Assembly (NCBI RefSeq): GCF_003611695.1
Contig: NZ_RAWE01000048.1
Span: forward strand, 1 to 54,440
From: Corallococcus carmarthensis
GTDB lineage: Bacteria > Myxococcota > Myxococcia > Myxococcales > Myxococcaceae
Reading direction: 5' to 3'
Length of the DNA stretch: 54,440 nt
Under the pieces are notes generated by a model. It was not told where the DNA came from, did not search any database, and saw only the letters and a list, made by a program, of their open reading frames with translations. Shown in pieces: positions 46,862-54,440 of this stretch (its first letter is position 1; each line of letters begins with the position of its first letter). The position numbers were made by a program, and so were the translations under genes.

Positions 46862-46905
46862 TTGACAAACTAACAGCGTTAGTCGATCCCTAACAACGTT
46901 AGTTT
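46862..46905. promoter_or_regulatory. twin palindromic operators between TetR and FAD monooxygenase genes
   Basis: ACTAACAGCGTTAGT (46869-46883) and CTAACAACGTTAG (46890-46902) are two near-identical palindromes, half-site CTAAC, 20 bp apart centre to centre (two helical turns). A plus-strand TTGACA (46862-46867) overlaps the first one, so binding should block the monooxygenase promoter; the divergent tetR promoter lies in the same 91-base gap. Confidence 0.85.
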
Positions 46906-46930
46906 GACGCCTTCGGGCGGGAGGTCGGTC

Positions 46931-48397
46931 ATGGCGGAGGTCCTCGATGTGGCGGTGGTGGGAGGAGGTCCCACCGGGCTGTGGCTCGCGTGCGAGCTGG
47001 CGCTGGCGGGCGTCCGGGTGGAGCTGTTCGAGCGGCGCGCGGAGGCCGTGCGCGAGTCGCGGGCGCTGACGCTGCATCCGCGCTCGCTGGAGGTGCTGGC
47101 GCTGCGCGGGTTGGAGGGGCGGTTCCTGGAGCGGGGACGGCCGCTGCCCACCGGGCACTTCGCGATGCTCGACACGCGCCTGGACTTCAGCGTCCTGGAC
47201 ACGCGCTTCCCCTACACGCTGTTCCTTCCGCAGGCGGTAACGGAGGCCCTGCTGGAGGAACGGGCGCGGGAGCTGGGCGTGGCCGTGCGGCGCGGCCACA
47301 CCGTGGAGGCCCTGCGGCAGGACGGCGAAGGCGTCGACATGGAGGGCGCCACGGACGCGGGCACCTTCCGGATCCGAGCACGCTACGTGGTGGGCGCGGA
47401 CGGGGCCCGGAGCGCGGTGCGCAGGCTGGCGGGCATTCCGTTCCCGGGGACGGACGTGACGCGCACGGCGGTGTTGGGGGACGTGACGCTGGGCGCACCG
47501 CCGGTCCAACCCGCCCTCGGCATTTCGAACGAACGGGGCGGCGTGATGGTGGTGCCCATGGCCCCAGGGGTCCACCGCATCGTCGTCAGTGATCCGCTCC
47601 GCGAGAAGGCGCCCGTGCGCGAGCCCGTCACGCTGGAGGAGTTGAGGGAGAGCACGCTGCGCATCGCGGGCTCGGACTTCGGCATGCGGGAGCCCCGGTG
47701 GCTGTCGCGCTTCGGCAACGAGACGCGGCTCGCGGAGCGCTACCGCGAGGGGCGCGTGCTGCTCGCCGGAGATGCCGCGCACATCCACTTCCCGGCGGGA
47801 GGCCAGGGGCTCAACGTCGGCCTGCAGGACGCGATGAACCTGGGATGGAAGCTCGCGGCGGTGGTGAGGGATGGCGCACCGGAGGCGCTGCTCGACAGCT
47901 ACTCTCGCGAGCGCCGACCCGTGGGTGAGGCGCTGATCCACAACACGCTGGCGCAGACCGCCCTCATGGGCGCCACGCGCGAGACGCTGGCCCTGCGCAC
48001 GCTGATGAGCGACCTGATCCGTGAGCCGAAGCTGAACCGCCAGCTCGCGGACAACATCGGGGCGCTCGACGTGGGCTACGCGCCGCTGGACGTGCCCGCG
48101 CCAGAGGTGCGCTCACCGCTGCTGTCCGAGTGGTGCGGCCGCCGGCTGAGCGACGTGGAGTTCCAACAGCGGGACGGAGTGGACGTACGGCTCTACTCGG
48201 CACTGCACCCGGGCCGGTGGTTGCTGCTGGGCCTGGGAGAGGACGACTCACGCCCCCTGCCCCGCTGGGAGCCCGGCTGGCCCTCGCAGGTGACGACGTT
48301 GCGCGCAGGGGGCCGCGTGGGACGCGGGAACCTCGAAGGCGTGGGCGGCATGCTGGTGCGCCCGGACGGCCACGTCGGTTGGGCCTGGGCCGCCTGA
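46931..48397 (+). CDS. FAD-dependent monooxygenase (aromatic hydroxylase/Rox-like)
   Basis: A 488-residue group A flavoprotein. The ADP-binding motif is VAVVGGGPTGLWLACELALA, the middle DG motif is VVGADGARSAVR, and the GD motif is LLAGDAAHIHFPAGGQGLNV. The C-terminal thioredoxin-like part is present. Such enzymes hydroxylate phenols, polyketides or antibiotics (tetracycline- and rifampicin-type) using NAD(P)H and O2. ATG at 46931 has GGGAGG 6 bases upstream. It is divergent from a TetR gene, which probably controls it. Confidence 0.93.
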   Translation: MAEVLDVAVVGGGPTGLWLACELALAGVRVELFERRAEAVRESRALTLHPRSLEVLALRGLEGRFLERGRPLPTGHFAMLDTRLDFSVLDTRFPYTLFLPQAVTEALLEERARELGVAVRRGHTVEALRQDGEGVDMEGATDAGTFRIRARYVVGADGARSAVRRLAGIPFPGTDVTRTAVLGDVTLGAPPVQPALGISNERGGVMVVPMAPGVHRIVVSDPLREKAPVREPVTLEELRESTLRIAGSDFGMREPRWLSRFGNETRLAERYREGRVLLAGDAAHIHFPAGGQGLNVGLQDAMNLGWKLAAVVRDGAPEALLDSYSRERRPVGEALIHNTLAQTALMGATRETLALRTLMSDLIREPKLNRQLADNIGALDVGYAPLDVPAPEVRSPLLSEWCGRRLSDVEFQQRDGVDVRLYSALHPGRWLLLGLGEDDSRPLPRWEPGWPSQVTTLRAGGRVGRGNLEGVGGMLVRPDGHVGWAWAA

Positions 48398-48402
48398 GAC
48401 AA

Positions 48403-48436
48403 GAAGGCCCGGGGCGTCGTCCGCTCCCGGGCCTTC
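48403..48436. terminator. bidirectional hairpin between FAD monooxygenase and kce
   Basis: GAAGGCCCGGG (48403-48413) pairs perfectly with CCCGGGCCTTC (48426-48436) around a 12-base loop, in the 49-base gap between convergent genes. It likely serves both, though without long U-tracts. Confidence 0.65.
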
Positions 48437-48446
48437 GCGTGGAACC

Positions 48447-49274
48447 TCAGCCCAGGCGCAGCAACTGCCGGGCCTGTTCAGGGGTCGCGAGCTCACGGCC
48501 CGCGGCACGGGCCCGCTTCGCGGCCTCCGCCACCAGCTCGTAGTTGCCCTTCGCGAGCACGCCCTTGGACAGGTAGATGTTGTCCTCCAGGCCCACGCGC
48601 GCGTTGCCGCCACGCTTCGCGGCCTCGTCCACGAATGGGAGCTGCTGGCGCCCCACGCCCGCCACCGTCCAGGAGCTTCCCTCCGGCAGCGCGGCGATCA
48701 TGAAGTCCAGCACCTCCGGCCGCGCCTGGAGCGTGCCCGGCACGCCCAGCACGAAGTCGAAGTGCGCCGGCAGCTCCACCAGCCCCTCCTTCGCCAGGTA
48801 GCGCGCCTCGTCGATCATCCCGACGTCGAAGCACTCCAGCTCCGGCTTGAGACCGATGCTCTTGATGCGCTTCGCGATGTCGCGCACCAGCGGCCTCGGG
48901 TTCCAGAACACCTCTTCCCCGAAGTTCACCGTGCCGGTGGTGAGCGTGGCCATGTCCGGCTTGTCCGCGCCGGTGAGCGTGAGCCCGCCGCACCGCTCGT
49001 TCACGTCCATGCCCACCGCGCCGCCCGTGGACACCTGGACGAGCACGTCCGTGCGCTTGCGGATGGCGCGGATGGCCGCGCGGAACAGCTCCGCGTCCTG
49101 CGACGGCTTGCCGTCCGCCGTGCGCACGTGAATGTGCACCATCGCCGCGCCGGCCTCGCGGCACTTCGCGGCGTCTTCAGCAATCTCCTCCGCGGTGATG
49201 GGCAGGTACGGCGTCTGCTCGCGCGTCGTCTCCGCGCCCACCAACGCGGCGGTGAGGACCATGGGCTTGCTCAT
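48447..49274 (-). CDS. kce: 3-keto-5-aminohexanoate cleavage enzyme (BKACE family)
   Basis: A 275-residue TIM-barrel Zn enzyme. The metal-site HIHVR (residues near 46-50), [14 protein letters not shown] and [20 protein letters not shown] are BKACE (DUF849) signatures. Kce cleaves (S)-5-amino-3-oxohexanoate with acetyl-CoA to acetoacetate and L-3-aminobutyryl-CoA. The kal and kamDE neighbours make the lysine-pathway role very likely among many BKACE substrates. ATG at 49274 overlaps the kal stop (ATGA). Last gene of the operon. Confidence 0.92.
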   Translation of the reverse strand: MSKPMVLTAALVGAETTREQTPYLPITAEEIAEDAAKCREAGAAMVHIHVRTADGKPSQDAELFRAAIRAIRKRTDVLVQVSTGGAVGMDVNERCGGLTLTGADKPDMATLTTGTVNFGEEVFWNPRPLVRDIAKRIKSIGLKPELECFDVGMIDEARYLAKEGLVELPAHFDFVLGVPGTLQARPEVLDFMIAALPEGSSWTVAGVGRQQLPFVDEAAKRGGNARVGLEDNIYLSKGVLAKGNYELVAEAAKRARAAGRELATPEQARQLLRLG

Positions 49275-49669
49275 CGCTGTCCCCGCTGCTTGTCCTTCGG
49301 AACGACGCAGGTGCCCGAAGCGCGGCACACCACCACCGCCTCCGGCAGCACGTCCGCCGCCGAGTCGTTCACGTCCGGCCGGGGACGGATGACCTTGCGC
49401 GCCTCGAAGCGCATCTTCCGCGACGTGTTGCCCGCGGAGACGATCTCGCCTTCCGCCTCGATGAAGTCGCCCGCGTACACCGGGGCCAGGAACTCCACGG
49501 AGTCGTAGGCGCGGAACAGCCCCTCGTCCCCGTCAGAGCGGATGCACAGCTCCGTGGCCACGTCCCCGAACAGGCCGAGCATCCGCGCCCCGTCCACCAG
49601 GTTGCCGCCGTAGTGCGCGTCATGGCTGCCCATGCGCAGCCGCAGTACCGCCTTGGTGCCAGTGCTCAC
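49271..49669 (-). CDS. kal: 3-aminobutyryl-CoA ammonia-lyase
   Basis: A 132-residue hotdog-fold protein. Marks are [21 protein letters not shown] and [14 protein letters not shown]. It removes ammonia from L-3-aminobutyryl-CoA to form crotonyl-CoA, the last step before common butyrate or beta-oxidation steps. It overlaps kce and kamE by 4 bases each, so the three are tightly coupled. Identification rests on the fold plus its place in the operon. Confidence 0.92.
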   Translation of the reverse strand: MSTGTKAVLRLRMGSHDAHYGGNLVDGARMLGLFGDVATELCIRSDGDEGLFRAYDSVEFLAPVYAGDFIEAEGEIVSAGNTSRKMRFEARKVIRPRPDVNDSAADVLPEAVVVCRASGTCVVPKDKQRGQR

Positions 49670-50451
49670 GTGGGTTCCCCCTGGTAGTGGGAGTCCGCGG
49701 ACTCCGTGCCCTCTTTCTTCATCACCGCGTGCACGATGTAGTTCGCCACGTCCGACGGCTTGGTGCCCGGCCCGAAGCCCGCGTCGAAGCCCAGCTCCAG
49801 CGCCAGCTTGTGGTCCACGCGCGGCCCGCCCAGCAGCAGGAGCGTCTTGCCGTGGATGCCCGCCGCCTTCGCCGCGTCGATGAACTGGCGCGAGTTGTCC
49901 TTGTGCACGTCGCGCTGCGTGACGACCTGCGAGACCAGGATGGCGTCCGCGTGCTTCGCGGTGGCCTTCTTGATGAGGTCCTCGTTGGGCACCTGGCTGC
50001 CCAGGTTGAACGCCTCGAACCCGGGGTAGCGCTCCAGGCCGTAGTCGCCCGCGTAGCCCTTCATGTTCAGGATGGCGTCAATGCCCACCGTGTGCGTGTC
50101 CGTGCCGGTGCACGCGCCGAAGACGACGATGCGGCGGCGCACCTTCTCCTTGATGAGCGCGTTGAGGTCGTCGAACCCCATCTTGCGCACCACCACTTCC
50201 GGCACGTCGATCTCCGCGTAGTCCAGCGTCACGTTGGAGCGGGCGTAGACGACGAAGAACGTGTACTGGTCCGCCGCGCGTTCGGCGGCCGCCACCTTCA
50301 CGTCCGTGAAGCCCATCTTCTTCGTGAACTGGGCGGCGGCCTCCTTGGCCTTCTCCGACAACGGCACCGGCAGCGTGAACGACAGCTGCACCATGCCGTC
50401 GTCGCGACGGTCGCCGTAGGGGCGGATGATCTGCTTGCTCGGCTTCACCAT
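49666..50451 (-). CDS. kamE: lysine 5,6-aminomutase beta subunit
   Basis: A 261-residue protein. The B12 base-off motif is in [20 protein letters not shown] (DxHxxG), followed by [20 protein letters not shown], and the Rossmann-like cobalamin domain ends in [11 protein letters not shown]. The Lys in NMKGYAG probably binds PLP, as in the clostridial enzyme (inference). With KamD it shifts the 6-amino group of lysine or beta-lysine to C5 by adenosylcobalamin radical chemistry. The gene is separated from kamD by one unrelated small secreted-protein gene, which is unusual. Confidence 0.95.
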   Translation of the reverse strand: MVKPSKQIIRPYGDRRDDGMVQLSFTLPVPLSEKAKEAAAQFTKKMGFTDVKVAAAERAADQYTFFVVYARSNVTLDYAEIDVPEVVVRKMGFDDLNALIKEKVRRRIVVFGACTGTDTHTVGIDAILNMKGYAGDYGLERYPGFEAFNLGSQVPNEDLIKKATAKHADAILVSQVVTQRDVHKDNSRQFIDAAKAAGIHGKTLLLLGGPRVDHKLALELGFDAGFGPGTKPSDVANYIVHAVMKKEGTESADSHYQGEPT

Positions 50452-50455
50452 CGAA

Positions 50456-50935
50456 CTACCCCTTCTTGGGCGGCGTGAACGTCACGCTGGTGCCCACCTT
50501 CTCGGCCACCTGGGCGAAACGGTCCTTCTTGCCCTGCTCCATGTAGAAGACCACCGACCACGTCGTCTTCCCGTTGCACCCCACGTACGTCACCGTGTCC
50601 ACGTTGCCGCTGCCGTCCGGCGCCGCGTCCGTGTCCGTCTTCGTGGCCGCCGGCTGGCCGCCCACCTTCATCATCGTCCAGCCGTCGCCGCCGATGCTCG
50701 CGAGGATCTTCGTGCGGCACAGCTCCGCCTTCATGCCCGCGGTCTGCACCGTGCCCACGTCCACCAGGAAGTACGCGTCGCCGGAGGGCGCCAGGAACTT
50801 CTCCGTGCCGTCCATGTTGGAGCGCGTCCACGCCGCCGGGGCCTTCAGCGCCACGTTCTTCACCGTCACGCTGCTCAACGCATCCGCGCTGCCGCCCGCG
50901 GCCACCATCACGGCAAGGAAGGTACTCAGGATCAT
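50456..50935 (-). CDS. secreted protein of unknown function inside the kam operon
   Basis: A 159-residue protein with a signal peptide (MILSTFLAVMVAAGGSADA). The mature part has a beta-rich layout (VKNVALKAPAAWTRSN, EKFLAPSGDAYFLVDVGT, TTWSVVFYMEQGKKDRF) and two Cys (CRTK, GCNG). No family recognised. ATG at 50935 overlaps the kamD stop (ATGA), with GGAGG 4 bases upstream, and its own stop is 4 bases from kamE, so it is part of the operon. Export is at odds with the cytosolic aminomutase subunits on both sides. Confidence 0.82.
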   Translation of the reverse strand: MILSTFLAVMVAAGGSADALSSVTVKNVALKAPAAWTRSNMDGTEKFLAPSGDAYFLVDVGTVQTAGMKAELCRTKILASIGGDGWTMMKVGGQPAATKTDTDAAPDGSGNVDTVTYVGCNGKTTWSVVFYMEQGKKDRFAQVAEKVGTSVTFTPPKKG

Positions 50936-52482
50936 GTCGCCTCCAGCATTTCCAGGAACGGGTTGAAGTAATCCGGCGCCTTCTCCAGCACGCCGTCCAG
51001 GCCCTTGCCACCGGTCTCCTCGCGCTTCACGTCGCCGAAGCGCCCCTTGCCGATGGCCGCCACCATGCCCTCGGTGTGGCACTCGCGCAGCAGCTCCTCC
51101 GCCTTGGCGAAGACCTCCCGCGCGCGGTTGGCGATCTTCCCGTCCTCGCGGACGGTGAACTCCTCGTCGATGCCCCGCGCCGCGCGGTGGATGTACGACG
51201 CGGACTTGAGCGCCACGTACCGGTCCGCGAGCAGCGGCGTGTGCATGGCCTCCGTCATCATGCCCAAGAGCTGGATGCCCTGCCGCGTCCAGATGGCCAC
51301 CAGGTCCGCCATCACGTCGTACGCGTGGCTGAAGAAGATGTCCGTCTCCTTGTGCTTCGTGGGCGGCATGTACTTGAGCGGCGCGTCCGGGAAGCAGCGG
51401 CGCACCAGCATCGCCTGCGACAGCTCCAGGAGCAGCGTGTCGTCGCGGTACGGGTCGATTTCGTACGAGTGCCCGATGCCCAGCTGCCAGTCCTTGAGGC
51501 CCGCGCGCTTGGCGAAGCACTCGTTGATGAACTGGCTGGCGATGACGGTGTGGGCCGCGTCGTAGGCATCCGCGGTGGTGATGTAGTTGTCCTCGCCGGT
51601 GTTGATGATGATGCCGGCCAGGGCGCAGATGCGGCGGCTGAAGTACTGGTCGATGAACGTCCGCCGCATGTTGATGTCGCGGAACAGGATGCCGTACATC
51701 GCGTCGTTGAGCAGCATGTCCAGCCGCTCGTACGCCGCGCAGAAGGCGATCTCCGACATGCACAGGCCGGACGAGTAGTTGGTCAGCTGGATGTAGCGCT
51801 TGAGCTTGCGGCTCTCGTCGTCCAGGGCCTCGCGCATCACGCGGAAGTTCTCCTGGGTGGCATAGGTGCCGCCGTAGCCCTCCGTCGTCGCGCCGTGGGG
51901 CACGTAGTCCAGGAGCGACTGCGCCGTGGAGCGGATGACCGCGATGACGTCCGCGCCCGCCTGGGCCGCCGCGCGCGCCTGGTCCACGTCGTCGTAGATG
52001 TTGCCGGTGGCGACGATGACGTACTTGTGCGGCGCGGGCGACATGGGGAACTGCTCGCGCAGGGCGTTGCGCTGGGCGATACGGGCCTTCAGCTCCGTCA
52101 TCGCCGCGCGGGCCTCCTCGCGCACGGCGTCGCGCAGGTTGGATTCCATCTCCGGCGACAGCAGGCCCATCTTGTCCGTGGGCAGCGCGGTGAGGCGCTC
52201 CACGGCGTCCAGCGGGCTGCTGGCCCCCAGTTGCAGCGCGCGGCCATACCAGTAGGCCGCGCCCCGGTTGAGCACCCCGGCGGACTTCAGCTTGTCCACC
52301 ATGAGGTTGGCCAGGGGCACGCCTCGTGCGCCCGCGCCGGAGATGCCAAAGAAGCGCAAGACGGTGCGCTCATTGGAGACAGTGGTGTTGCGTTGGATGA
52401 GGTCGAAGATCGGATTGACGATCTCGTCCGCCAGCTTGCGCGCCTCGGCAATCCGCGCGTCGTCGATAAACGGGCCTGACAT
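50932..52482 (-). CDS. kamD: lysine 5,6-aminomutase alpha subunit
   Basis: A 516-residue protein of normal KamD length with a PLP-binding TIM barrel. Typical segments are NTTVSNERTVLRFFGISGAG, KYVIVATGNIYDDVDQARAA, GADVIAVIRSTAQSLLDYVP, TTEGYGGTYATQENFR and INTGEDNYITTADA. It forms an alpha2beta2 enzyme with KamE. First gene of the leftward operon kamD, secreted protein, kamE, kal, kce; the lysine 2,3-aminomutase (kamA) and 3,5-diaminohexanoate dehydrogenase (kdd) that complete the pathway are not in the window. Confidence 0.96.
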   Translation of the reverse strand: MSGPFIDDARIAEARKLADEIVNPIFDLIQRNTTVSNERTVLRFFGISGAGARGVPLANLMVDKLKSAGVLNRGAAYWYGRALQLGASSPLDAVERLTALPTDKMGLLSPEMESNLRDAVREEARAAMTELKARIAQRNALREQFPMSPAPHKYVIVATGNIYDDVDQARAAAQAGADVIAVIRSTAQSLLDYVPHGATTEGYGGTYATQENFRVMREALDDESRKLKRYIQLTNYSSGLCMSEIAFCAAYERLDMLLNDAMYGILFRDINMRRTFIDQYFSRRICALAGIIINTGEDNYITTADAYDAAHTVIASQFINECFAKRAGLKDWQLGIGHSYEIDPYRDDTLLLELSQAMLVRRCFPDAPLKYMPPTKHKETDIFFSHAYDVMADLVAIWTRQGIQLLGMMTEAMHTPLLADRYVALKSASYIHRAARGIDEEFTVREDGKIANRAREVFAKAEELLRECHTEGMVAAIGKGRFGDVKREETGGKGLDGVLEKAPDYFNPFLEMLEAT

Positions 52483-52817
52483 GCGCGCACCCTACCCGAG
52501 CCCCGCGTGCTTCGGCTCAAGAACGCGGGCGCCCGCACGGCCAGCAAACGATGCCGCACCGCGCCTCTTGAATGGCGAGACGCATTACGCGAACGCCGCG
52601 CTTCCAGGGCCTCGGCGTGCCCTCCACCGAAACGTCGTTGCGAAACACAACACCGAAAACACAGGGGTCGCCACCACCGGGACTTCGGTGATTCCACCGA
52701 AAGGCCGGTGAATCGATCTGACACCCAGGCCCAACCTATTGAAATCACAGGAAATGAGGAGTCGGCACGGAGCGTGCTCTGGGGTTGGCCCGGTCCCCCG
52801 TAACCCCAGGAGTTCCT
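52483..52817. other. 335-base regulatory gap between kamD and catalase
   Basis: No supportable gene; a 98-codon plus frame (52507-52803) lacks codon bias and motifs. The gap holds the kamD promoter (minus) and the catalase control region. An inverted repeat TTCGGTG (52684-52690) / CACCGAA (52695-52701) and a sigma-54-like promoter at 52763-52778 are the clear signals. CACCGAAA-like words recur several times from 52625 to 52705. Confidence 0.55.
52763..52778 (+). promoter_or_regulatory. candidate sigma-54 promoter of the catalase gene
   Basis: CGGCAC-GGAGC-GTGCT: GG at 52764-52765 and GC at 52776-52777 are exactly 10 bases apart, and the flanks match TGGCAC-N5-TTGCW at 9 of 11 informative positions by my count. 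Transcription would start near 52789, 29 bases before the TTG start. Confidence 0.5.
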
Positions 52818-54362
52818 TTGAACCGACGCTCGTTGATGCTCGCGGTCCTGCTGACTGGCGCCCCCGTCCTCGCCGCCGGCAACCCTCCTCCCATCACCAC
52901 CGACTCTGGCGCTCCGCTGGGCACGAACCAGAGCTCCAAGACGGCCGGCCCCCGGGGCGGCGTCCTCCTGGAGGACTTCGCCCTCATCGAGAAGCTCGCG
53001 CGCTTCGACCGGGAGCGCATCCCGGAGCGCGTGGTGCACGCGCGCGGCGTGGGCGCGTACGGCTCCTTCGAAAGCTACGGTGACTTCTCCAACCTCACGC
53101 GCGCGTCCGTCTTCTCCCAGAAGGGCAAGAAGACGCCGATGTTCGTGCGCTTCTCCACGGTCATCCACCCCAGCGGTTCGCCGGAGACGCTGCGCGATCC
53201 GCGCGGCTTCGCGCTGAAGTTCTTCACGGACGAGGGCAACTGGGACCTGGTCGGCAACAACCTGCCCATCTTCTTCATCCGCGACGCCATCAAGTTCCCG
53301 GACATGGTGCACTCGCTGAAGCCGTCCCCCATCACCAACCGGCAGGATCCGAACCGCTTCTTCGACTTCTTCAGCCACCAGCCGGAATCCACGCAGATGC
53401 TCACCCAGCTCTATTCGGACCTGGGCATCCCGGCGAGCTACCGGCAGATGGACGGCAACGGCGTGCACGCCTTCAAGTTCGTCAACGCCAAGGGCCAGGT
53501 GAAGTACGTCAAGTTCAACTGGAAGTCGCAGCAGGGCGTGAAGGGCCTCACCGCGGAGGAGGCCACGAAGCTGGGCGGCCAGGACTTCCAGCACGCCACG
53601 CACGACCTCTACACGAACATCCAGGCGGGCAAGTTCCCCTCGTGGGAGCTGAGCGTGCAGGTGCTGGATCCCAAGGACCTGGACAGCTTCGCGTTCGATC
53701 CGCTGGACGCCACCAAGGAGTGGCCCAAGGACAAGCTGCCCCCGGTGAAGCTGGGCAAGTTCACCCTCAACAAGATGCCGGACAACTTCTTCGAGGAGAC
53801 GGAGCAGTCCGCCTTCTCCCCGGGCGTGATGCCGCCGGGCATCGAGCCGTCCGAGGACCGCCTGCTGCAGGGCCGCCTCTTCTCCTACGCGGACACGCAG
53901 CGCTACCGCCTGGGCGCCAACTACCTGTCGCTGCCGGTGAACCGCGCGCGCAACGCGGTGAACAACAACAGCCAGGCCGGCGCGATGAACAGCGGCAACA
54001 CGAAGTCGGACGTGAACTACGAGCCCAGCATCACGCGTGAGACGTCGGACACGCCCTCCGCCCTCTTCTCCAACGCGCCGCTCACCGGCACCACGCAGCA
54101 GCGCGCCATCGAGAAGACGGACAACTTCGCGCAGGCGGGCGCCTTCTACGCGGCGCTCGACGCGGCCGCCAAGGAGCGGCTCATCCAGAACCTGGCCGGC
54201 GACCTGGGCCAGGTGCGCGACGCGAAGGTCAAGGCGCGCATGGTGGGCCACTTCTACGCGGCCAACGCGGACTACGGCACGCGCCTGGCCAAGGCCGTGA
54301 ACGTGAAGCTGGACGACGCGAAGGCCACCCTCGCGCCGCTCGCGAACAGCGCTCAGCCGTGA
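52818..54362 (+). CDS. secreted (periplasmic) monofunctional catalase
   Basis: A 514-residue small-subunit heme catalase that dismutates H2O2. The catalytic His is H74 (RVVHARG), the Asn lies in DLVGNNLPIFFIRD, and the proximal Tyr in RLFSYADTQRYRLG. Unlike cytosolic catalases it starts with a signal peptide (NRRSLMLAVLLTGAPVLAAG), so it acts in the periplasm or outside. The start is TTG at 52818 with CAGGAG 6 bases upstream; an ATG-free N-terminus is confirmed by the signal sequence. A sigma-54-like promoter precedes it. A hairpin follows the stop. Confidence 0.94.
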   Translation: MNRRSLMLAVLLTGAPVLAAGNPPPITTDSGAPLGTNQSSKTAGPRGGVLLEDFALIEKLARFDRERIPERVVHARGVGAYGSFESYGDFSNLTRASVFSQKGKKTPMFVRFSTVIHPSGSPETLRDPRGFALKFFTDEGNWDLVGNNLPIFFIRDAIKFPDMVHSLKPSPITNRQDPNRFFDFFSHQPESTQMLTQLYSDLGIPASYRQMDGNGVHAFKFVNAKGQVKYVKFNWKSQQGVKGLTAEEATKLGGQDFQHATHDLYTNIQAGKFPSWELSVQVLDPKDLDSFAFDPLDATKEWPKDKLPPVKLGKFTLNKMPDNFFEETEQSAFSPGVMPPGIEPSEDRLLQGRLFSYADTQRYRLGANYLSLPVNRARNAVNNNSQAGAMNSGNTKSDVNYEPSITRETSDTPSALFSNAPLTGTTQQRAIEKTDNFAQAGAFYAALDAAAKERLIQNLAGDLGQVRDAKVKARMVGHFYAANADYGTRLAKAVNVKLDDAKATLAPLANSAQP

Positions 54363-54371
54363 CGTGACGCC

Positions 54372-54398
54372 GGGCCGCCGGTGACGCCACGGCGGCCC
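54372..54398 (+). terminator. hairpin after the catalase gene
   Basis: GGGCCGCCG (54372-54380) pairs perfectly with CGGCGGCCC (54390-54398) around a 9-base loop, 10 bases after the stop. Only a CCTTTCCC-type pyrimidine tract follows. Confidence 0.55.
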
Positions 54399-54440
54399 CG
54401 CTGCCTCCCCCCCTTTCCCGCCCCCGTCCCTGCCCAGGCA

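Noticed and set aside
52507-52803. 98-codon plus-strand frame before catalase
   Set aside because: Low-complexity Arg/Ala translation, no ribosome site, overlaps the promoter-like signals; treated as non-coding.

Overview
The window reads as a high-GC (about 70%) chromosomal segment of a myxobacterium of the Myxococcus/Corallococcus type (Myxococcaceae). Signs of this are strong GC bias at third codon positions, many secreted lipoproteins, a sigma-54 activator with FHA remnants, two TIGR04563-type small proteins, bacterial tandem repeat (BTRD1-like) modules and a hut locus. The genus is inferred, not proven. I see no insertion sequence, prophage, CRISPR array, rRNA or attachment site.

Layout. 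0-10.5 kb: the 3' end of a TauE/SafE permease, a tRNA-Thr(CGT) with promoter and terminator, an amino-acid (glutamate-type) dehydrogenase, a PilZ protein, a small secreted protein, then a leftward proteostasis/stress group (FtsH, a stand-alone sigma region 1.1-like protein, GrpE, HtrA), a secreted lipoprotein, a Nudix hydrolase and a small XRE regulator. 10.5-19.5 kb: MaoC-like hotdog protein, a sigma-54 activator with a truncated FHA domain, a two-CxxCH lipoprotein carrying five 50-residue repeats, a 741-residue unknown protein and an FdhF/YdeP-type molybdenum oxidoreductase. 19.5-24.7 kb: a small secreted protein, hutU and hutI with a lipoprotein gene between them, and a class II glutamine amidotransferase.

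24.7-34.4 kb is a leftward housekeeping block: tilS, ftsH (second copy), folP, glmM, pdxJ, acpS, nnr, tsaE. Upstream of tilS, on the other strand, is a structured untranslated segment ending in a strong intrinsic terminator, followed by two tandem TIGR04563 genes. 35.3-44.4 kb is an envelope region: a lipoprotein consisting of a 5'-nucleotidase C-terminal domain coupled to a large TonB-dependent receptor with a low-complexity linker, a ChaN-like protein, a Cys-rich lipoprotein, a Kbp/YgaU-like LysM protein, and further lipoproteins and periplasmic proteins.

44.4-48.4 kb: a TetR regulator with SDR and methyltransferase genes, divergent from an FAD monooxygenase across twin palindromic operators. 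48.4-52.5 kb: a lysine-catabolism operon (kamD, unknown secreted protein, kamE, kal, kce) which would convert 3,6-diaminohexanoate-type intermediates to crotonyl-CoA and acetoacetate. kamA and kdd are not in this window. 52.8-54.4 kb: a secreted catalase behind a candidate sigma-54 promoter. Starts were moved from the longest reading frame where a ribosome binding site, signal peptide or gene overlap argued for it.
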